Shown here: one piece after another, positions 11,721 to 15,609 of the stretch
Layout: each line of letters starts with the position of its first letter
How positions within the stretch are numbered: position 1 is the stretch's first letter
From: an uncultured Eubacteriales bacterium
GTDB lineage: Bacteria > Bacillota > Clostridia > Oscillospirales > Acutalibacteraceae
Assembly: GCA_900313125.1 (NCBI GenBank)
Contig: OMPZ01000148.1
Span: 1-15,609, forward strand
DNA length: 15,609 bases
Reading direction: 5' to 3'
The notes under the pieces: model-generated
The model's database searches: none
What the model was told of the DNA's origin: nothing
Seen by the model: only the letters and a program-made list of their open reading frames with translations
Translations under genes and position numbers: made by a program

Positions 11721-14700
11721 GTGAAGTACAATGGACTTACCGACCAAGAGGTCGAAAAGTCGCGGGAAGAACACGGCTCTAACGTCATTCCCGATTCCGA
11801 GCCTACCACATTCTGGGCGGAATTTAAAGAGACGTTCGGCGACCCGATGATAAAGATCCTGCTTGTCATCGCGGCGATCATGATCGTTATGTTCTTCTTT
11901 GGGAAGGCTGAGATATATGAGCCGATAGGCACGATCGTGGCTATCCTCGTTGTAGCTACCGTCTCGGCAAAAACAGGCGTGGCGAGCGATACGAAGTACC
12001 GCGAGCTGAAGGACAGCACAGAAAAGGACAAGTGTAAGGCGTACAGAAACGGTCTCGTTACCGTTATCGACATGGACGACGCTGTTGTAGGCGACAAGAT
12101 CCTGCTCCAGTCGGGCGACAAGATCCCGGCGGACGGTATCCTCATCGACGGCAAGCTCAAGGTCGATAACTCCGCGCTCAACGGCGAAGCCGAGGAGTGC
12201 AAGAAAACAGCCGCAAGCGAGGACACTCAGCTTGCAGACGAGATCACAGGCGATACCTTCGTTGACGAGCACTCTCTTTTCAGGGGCGCTGTCGTATTTG
12301 ACGGCGAGGGCGTTCTCGACGTAAGAAAAGTCGGTCTCAAGACGATGATGGGCAAGATGGCTGAGGAGATGCAGGAGGACGAGCCTGATTCTCCGCTGAA
12401 GGTAAAGCTTGCAAAGCTCGCGAATCAGATCTCCACATTCGGCTACATCGGCGCGGCAGTCATCACGCTGCTTTATATCGCGTACTTTATTTTCTTCCAG
12501 CATACGCCCGACGGCGGCGTAGGTCCTGCGGCGTTCTTCGCTCAGGATATCGGTCTTATCGTTCAGAAATTCGTAGACGCAGTTTCGCTTGCGGTAGTTA
12601 TCATCGTGTGTGCAGTGCCCGAGGGTCTGCCGCTGATGATCTCGCTCGTTTTGATGCAGAACACCTCGAAGATGCTCGACCACAACGTGCTCGTGCGCAA
12701 GGCGGAGGGTATCGAAACAGCAGGCTCGCTCAATATCCTCTTCTCGGATAAGACGGGTACTATCACAAAGGGCAAGCTCGAGGTCGTTGATTTCTTCACG
12801 GCTGACGGCAAGTCGATCAAGATCGACGAGCTTTCAAAGCACAGCAAGGTAAAGGGTCTTGTCGATATCGCTATAGGCAAGAACACGCAGTCTCTCTTTG
12901 ACGACCACCATAAGGTCATCGGCGGCAACGCTACCGATCAGGCTCTTATGAAGTTTATCGGCGAAGAGGTATTCACAAATCTTTCAAAGACGACGGAGTA
13001 CGTTGTGACCGAGGCTCAGGGTTTCAACTCGACGAATAAGTTCAGCCAGGCTCGCATCGACCACCTCGGAAAGACGTTCTACAAGGGCGCGCCGGAGAGA
13101 CTTCTCGCGGGCGCGAAGAGCTACCTCGACGGCGAGGGCAACGTGCAGAAGCTTGACAAGGCAGTTCTCGACAAGAAGATCGACGAGCTTGCGGAGAAGG
13201 CAATGCGTGTGCTCGCGTTCGGCTACTCCGAGTCCGCCATGACAGAGAACAAGATCAACGACGACGTTGTTATCATCGGTCTTGTCGGCATTCGCGACGA
13301 GGTGCGCCCCGAAGCGAAGGAGGCTATCGCTCAGGTACAGAACGCAGGCATTCAGGTAGTTATGATAACGGGCGACCGTCTCGAAACGGCTGTCGCTATC
13401 GCTAAGGACGCAGGTCTGCTCAAGAATAAAGAGGACGTCGCTTTGTCGAGCGCACAGCTCAACTCCATGAGCGACGAGGTAGTAAAGTCAATGATCCCGA
13501 ACATCAGGGTCATCGCAAGAGCGCTTCCGACCGACAAGTCGAGAATGGTCCGTCTATGTCAGGAAATGAACCTCGTTGTAGGTATGACGGGCGACGGCGT
13601 AAACGACTCGCCGGCACTCAAGCGCGCAGACGTCGGCTTTGCAATGGGCAGCGGCACGGAAGCCGCAAAGGAAGCCGGCAAGATCGTTATCCTCGACGAC
13701 AACTTCAAGTCGATCAAGGACGCTATCTGGTACGGAAGAACTATTTACCACAACATTCTTAAATTCTGCCGCTTCCAGCTCGTTATCAACGTAGCGGCGG
13801 TAATAGTCAGCGCGATCGCTCCGTTCTTCGGAGTTGAAGAGCCGCTGAAGGTAACGCACCTTCTCTTCGTAAACCTCGTTATGGACTCCCTCGGCGCTAT
13901 CATGCTCGGCAACGAGCCTGCTCTCGAGAAGTACATGACAGAAAAGCCGCGCCGCAGAGACGAGAGCATCATCAGCAAGCAGATGTTCGCTCAGATCGGC
14001 ATTATGGGCGCATGGCTGACGATCATCAGCTTCCTGTTCCTCAAGCTGCCGTTCTTCGAGCAGTTCTTCAGCACGACTATGGCACATTACACGGAGTCAG
14101 AGCTTGCAAAGATGAATATGCCTATGGATATCCGTCTGACAGGTTATTTCGTACTCTTTATCCTTGCCGCTCTCGCAAACGGCTTCAACGTTCGTGACGA
14201 CGGCTTCGGAATTTTCAAGGGTCTCAAAGAGAACCCGAATTTCCTCAAGGTCATGGTTACGATCATCGCTATCCAGGCGCTTATCGTCAACTGCGCACTC
14301 GTTCCGTTCGCGCCGTTCAAGTTTATCGGCAATATGTTTAGCTGTATTCCGTTCAGCGCTGTAGGCTGGTGCGTAGTGCTCCTGCTCGCCGTTACGATGA
14401 TCCCCGTCGATCTCGTCAGAAAGGCGTGCGTTATGGCTATCGGCGGTTCGGCAAAGGACGACGCCGCAGCCGACGCTGAGGACAACATCGATATCGCTCC
14501 CGTAGCTCCCGCAAAGAAGCCTGCAAAGGCAGAGAAGGCAGAGGAGCCGAAGAAGGACGAGCCTAAAAAGGAAGAACCGAAGAAGGAAGAACCTAAAAAG
14601 GCAGAGCTCAAAAAGGACGAGCCCAAAAAAGAAGAGCCTAAGACGGAAGTAAAGTCAGAGGAGAAAAAGCCAGAGACAAAGAAAGAGACCTCGGGCGAGA

Positions 14701-14831
14701 AGAAGCCTCAGACACAGAACAAGTCCGGCAATTCGGGCAGCCAGAACAAATCAGGCAATCAGAACAGATCGGGCAGCAGCGGTCAGAAGTCCGGCGGCTC
14801 GAACTCGAAAAAGAAAAAGAAGAAAAAGTGA
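11721..14831 (+). CDS. Calcium-transporting P-type ATPase (type IIB, PMCA-like) with long charged C-terminal tail
   Basis: This is a 1036-residue membrane pump. DKTGT carries the phosphorylated Asp343; VPEGLP (P300-P304) is the ion-site kink in M4; TGDGVND (623-629) is the hinge; and NLVMDS in M6 (N718, D722) fits the PMCA-type single-Ca2+ site better than the SERCA pattern. I count ten hydrophobic segments in the standard 2+2+6 layout. It should export Ca2+ using ATP. The start is a GTG at 11721 with AGGAGGG 7 bases upstream, and the N terminus (MKYNGLTDQEV) matches family starts. Residues from about 905 on are an extra cytoplasmic tail: seven PKK(D/E)E-type pentapeptides, then a Ser/Gly/Asn/Gln stretch and seven terminal lysines. 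Co-orientation with four Ca2+-binding TerD genes suggests shared Ca2+ physiology; 95 bases separate it from terD4. Confidence 0.95.
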   Translation: MKYNGLTDQEVEKSREEHGSNVIPDSEPTTFWAEFKETFGDPMIKILLVIAAIMIVMFFFGKAEIYEPIGTIVAILVVATVSAKTGVASDTKYRELKDSTEKDKCKAYRNGLVTVIDMDDAVVGDKILLQSGDKIPADGILIDGKLKVDNSALNGEAEECKKTAASEDTQLADEITGDTFVDEHSLFRGAVVFDGEGVLDVRKVGLKTMMGKMAEEMQEDEPDSPLKVKLAKLANQISTFGYIGAAVITLLYIAYFIFFQHTPDGGVGPAAFFAQDIGLIVQKFVDAVSLAVVIIVCAVPEGLPLMISLVLMQNTSKMLDHNVLVRKAEGIETAGSLNILFSDKTGTITKGKLEVVDFFTADGKSIKIDELSKHSKVKGLVDIAIGKNTQSLFDDHHKVIGGNATDQALMKFIGEEVFTNLSKTTEYVVTEAQGFNSTNKFSQARIDHLGKTFYKGAPERLLAGAKSYLDGEGNVQKLDKAVLDKKIDELAEKAMRVLAFGYSESAMTENKINDDVVIIGLVGIRDEVRPEAKEAIAQVQNAGIQVVMITGDRLETAVAIAKDAGLLKNKEDVALSSAQLNSMSDEVVKSMIPNIRVIARALPTDKSRMVRLCQEMNLVVGMTGDGVNDSPALKRADVGFAMGSGTEAAKEAGKIVILDDNFKSIKDAIWYGRTIYHNILKFCRFQLVINVAAVIVSAIAPFFGVEEPLKVTHLLFVNLVMDSLGAIMLGNEPALEKYMTEKPRRRDESIISKQMFAQIGIMGAWLTIISFLFLKLPFFEQFFSTTMAHYTESELAKMNMPMDIRLTGYFVLFILAALANGFNVRDDGFGIFKGLKENPNFLKVMVTIIAIQALIVNCALVPFAPFKFIGNMFSCIPFSAVGWCVVLLLAVTMIPVDLVRKACVMAIGGSAKDDAAADAEDNIDIAPVAPAKKPAKAEKAEEPKKDEPKKEEPKKEEPKKAELKKDEPKKEEPKTEVKSEEKKPETKKETSGEKKPQTQNKSGNSGSQNKSGNQNRSGSSGQKSGGSNSKKKKKKK
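14547..14651 (+). repeat. Seven 15-bp units encoding PKK(D/E)E pentapeptides in the ATPase tail
   Basis: Seven consecutive 15-base units encode PKKDE, PKKEE, PKKEE, PKKAE, LKKDE, PKKEE and PKTEV. Synonymous differences between units (CCG/CCT/CCC, AAG/AAA) show the array is not brand new. The product should be a flexible charged linker. Confidence 0.85.
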
Positions 14832-14851
14832 TCCCGCTTTAGGATAACAAT

Positions 14852-14879
14852 ATCCCCGTATTCGATCGAATACGGGGAT
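14852..14879. terminator. Bidirectional intrinsic terminator between convergent ATPase and MarR genes
   Basis: This is a perfect 28-base palindrome with arms ATCCCCGTATTC and GAATACGGGGAT around GATC, placed 20 bases after the ATPase stop and just past the end of the convergent regulator gene. A short T-rich stretch (TTTGTT) follows on the plus strand; the minus side is AT-rich. Location and stem strength support a shared terminator. Confidence 0.8.
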
Positions 14880-14883
14880 TTGT

Positions 14884-15306
14884 TCAATCATTCAGTATCA
14901 TATAAAGCGTTTCGTAAAGCTCCTCGACTCTCTCGGGCGGGAGCTTGATGCAGCTTCCTACCTTTTCGGGGATATCGCGAACCTTTTCTTTCATTGCGCG
15001 GCCTTCGTCGGTCAGAACGACTATAACGCAGCGTTCGTCGCATTCGCAGCGCTCGCGCCTGAGATAACCTTTAGCTTCGAGCTTTTTTAGCAGCGGCGTT
15101 ACCGTTCCGCTGTCAAGCATCAGCTTTTCGCAGATATCGCTCACGGTGACGCGGTCCTTCTCCCACAAAACGAGGAAAAGGATATACTGGGTGTACGTCA
15201 GCCCGAGCGGTTTCAGATACGGTGTGTATGCGCCCGTGATCTTGCGTGCCGCCGCGTACAGCGGAAAGCATAGCTGATTATCGAGTTTTAAAAGTTCGTC
15301 GTTCAT
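14884..15306 (-). CDS. MarR-family transcriptional regulator, OhrR-like (Cys-based redox sensor)
   Basis: This is a 140-residue winged-helix regulator. The N terminus LDNQLCFPLYAA carries Cys13, which aligns with the peroxide-reactive Cys15 of Bacillus OhrR. Tyr17, Tyr27 and Tyr38 fall at the same offset as OhrR Tyr19, Tyr29 and Tyr40, which surround that cysteine. LTYTQYILFLVLWE, LDSGTVTPLLKKLE (recognition helix) and the DER wing motif are typical. Unusually there are five more cysteines (59, 87, 89, 93, 119), three of them as CECDERC in the wing. It probably represses its own or nearby genes until oxidised, here possibly by organic peroxide or a thiol-reactive oxyanion. No ohr peroxidase gene is adjacent in view. 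The ribosome site is weak. It is convergent with the ter arm, so control of that arm is only a possibility. Confidence 0.9.
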   Translation of the reverse strand: MNDELLKLDNQLCFPLYAAARKITGAYTPYLKPLGLTYTQYILFLVLWEKDRVTVSDICEKLMLDSGTVTPLLKKLEAKGYLRRERCECDERCVIVVLTDEGRAMKEKVRDIPEKVGSCIKLPPERVEELYETLYMILND

Positions 15307-15319
15307 AATGACGCCTGCC

Positions 15320-15342
15320 TTACAATAAATTTCTTTGCGTAA
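15320..15342. promoter_or_regulatory. Possible autoregulatory operator upstream of the OhrR-like gene
   Basis: An imperfect inverted repeat with outer TTAC / GTAA arms and A/T-rich interior lies 14-36 bases before the regulator ATG. OhrR operators are AT-rich palindromes containing TACAAT/ATTGTA half-sites, and TTACAAT is present on one side only. Weak match. Confidence 0.25.
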
Positions 15343-15356
15343 AGTTGCTGCATTTA

Positions 15357-15480
15357 ACCCCTCCGTCTCGCTGCGCTCGACACCTCCCCTAAAGGGGAGG
15401 CGTTGGGGTCTTGCGAAGTTTTAACAGCCTCCCCTGTAGGGGAGGTGGCACGGCGTAAGCCGTGACGGAGGGGTCTAAAG
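15357..15480. mobile_element. MITE-like palindromic repeat element
   Basis: This non-coding element of about 120 bp has ends CCCCTCCGTC (15358-15367) and GACGGAGGGG (15464-15473) in perfect inverted orientation. Inside are two hairpins with identical arms CCTCCCCT / AGGGGAGG (15383-15400 and 15428-15445) and a third hairpin CACGGC-GTAA-GCCGTG (15449-15464). It is flanked by a 7-base direct repeat GCATTTA (15350-15356 and 15481-15487), consistent with target duplication. I recall similar repeats in gut Clostridia, but copy number cannot be checked here. Confidence 0.65.
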
Positions 15481-15501
15481 GCATTTATTTTCAAATTTTT
15501 A

Positions 15502-15519
15502 TCAACTTGGGAAAGTTGA
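15502..15519. promoter_or_regulatory. Small palindrome, candidate operator
   Basis: TCAACTT-GGGA-AAGTTGA is a perfect 7-bp inverted repeat in AT-rich sequence upstream of the regulator and its repeat element. It may be an operator for a gene beyond the right edge or for the regulator itself. No T run follows, so it is not a terminator. Confidence 0.35.
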
Positions 15520-15531
15520 GTTAATTATTAA

Positions 15532-15609
15532 GGCAATACCGCACAGAGATTGTGCCGAAGATGCGCAGTAGATTTTTTCGTCAGAGTGCATAAAGGAGCC
15601 GCAGGAATA
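15532..15609 (+). other. Unassigned right-edge sequence, possibly a leader of an off-window gene
   Basis: The segment contains a small hairpin GCACA-GAGAT-TGTGC (about 15541-15555), a T run and, at the end, AAAGGAG followed by about ten bases to the window edge, which would suit a ribosome site for a plus-strand gene starting just outside. No start codon is visible. It could equally be part of another repeat. Confidence 0.25.

Noticed and set aside
11691..12683. Long minus-strand open frame opposite the ATPase N-terminal half
   Set aside because: It conflicts with the clear ATPase frame and has no protein-family character.

Overview
The window looks like chromosomal DNA from a Gram-positive anaerobe of the Clostridia, probably a Ruminococcus-like member of the Oscillospirales. 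This rests on near-consensus AGGAGG ribosome sites, TATAAT promoters, roughly half G+C codon use, the gene content (yceG/telA/terD genes in Firmicutes arrangement, an OhrR-type MarR regulator) and a CCTCCCC/GGGGAGG palindromic repeat of a style I associate with gut Clostridia. The genus is inference.

Layout: two transcription units diverge from an intergenic region at about 4260-4840. The left arm (minus strand, 4259 to the left edge) encodes a CitE/HpcH-like C-C bond lyase, a phosphoribosyltransferase with a TRSP domain, a second phosphoribosyltransferase with a PELOTA-like domain and, after a 193-bp gap carrying a GC-rich repeat, an ATP-grasp enzyme cut by the window edge. This is the 'biosynthetic module' that comparative genomics has linked to Ter stress systems and proposed to make a nucleoside-like metabolite. 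The right arm (plus strand, 4841-14831) encodes a rhomboid protease, a long YceG-like protein, a TelA-family protein, four TerD paralogues with acidic Ca2+-binding motifs, and a PMCA-type Ca2+ P-type ATPase with a long charged tail. A bidirectional terminator (14852-14879) separates it from a convergent OhrR-like MarR regulator (14884-15306, minus). The right edge holds a MITE-like palindromic element, a small palindrome and unassigned sequence.

How it may work together: the left arm would make a small molecule. YceG, TelA and the Ca2+-binding TerD proteins would form the cytoplasmic or membrane-associated stress complex. The ATPase would set local Ca2+, and the rhomboid would add intramembrane proteolysis. 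No TerC membrane protein is present here, although TerC is a usual partner in such loci.

Most notable details: a perfect 16-bp tandem duplication that appears to have shortened the fourth TerD; an LFGGLF motif shared by the YceG C terminus and the insertion in TerD4; a perfect 10-bp inverted repeat at the predicted 5' end of the right-arm mRNA; three similar strand-loop-helix units in YceG; six cysteines in the OhrR-like regulator; and a seven-unit pentapeptide repeat in the ATPase tail.
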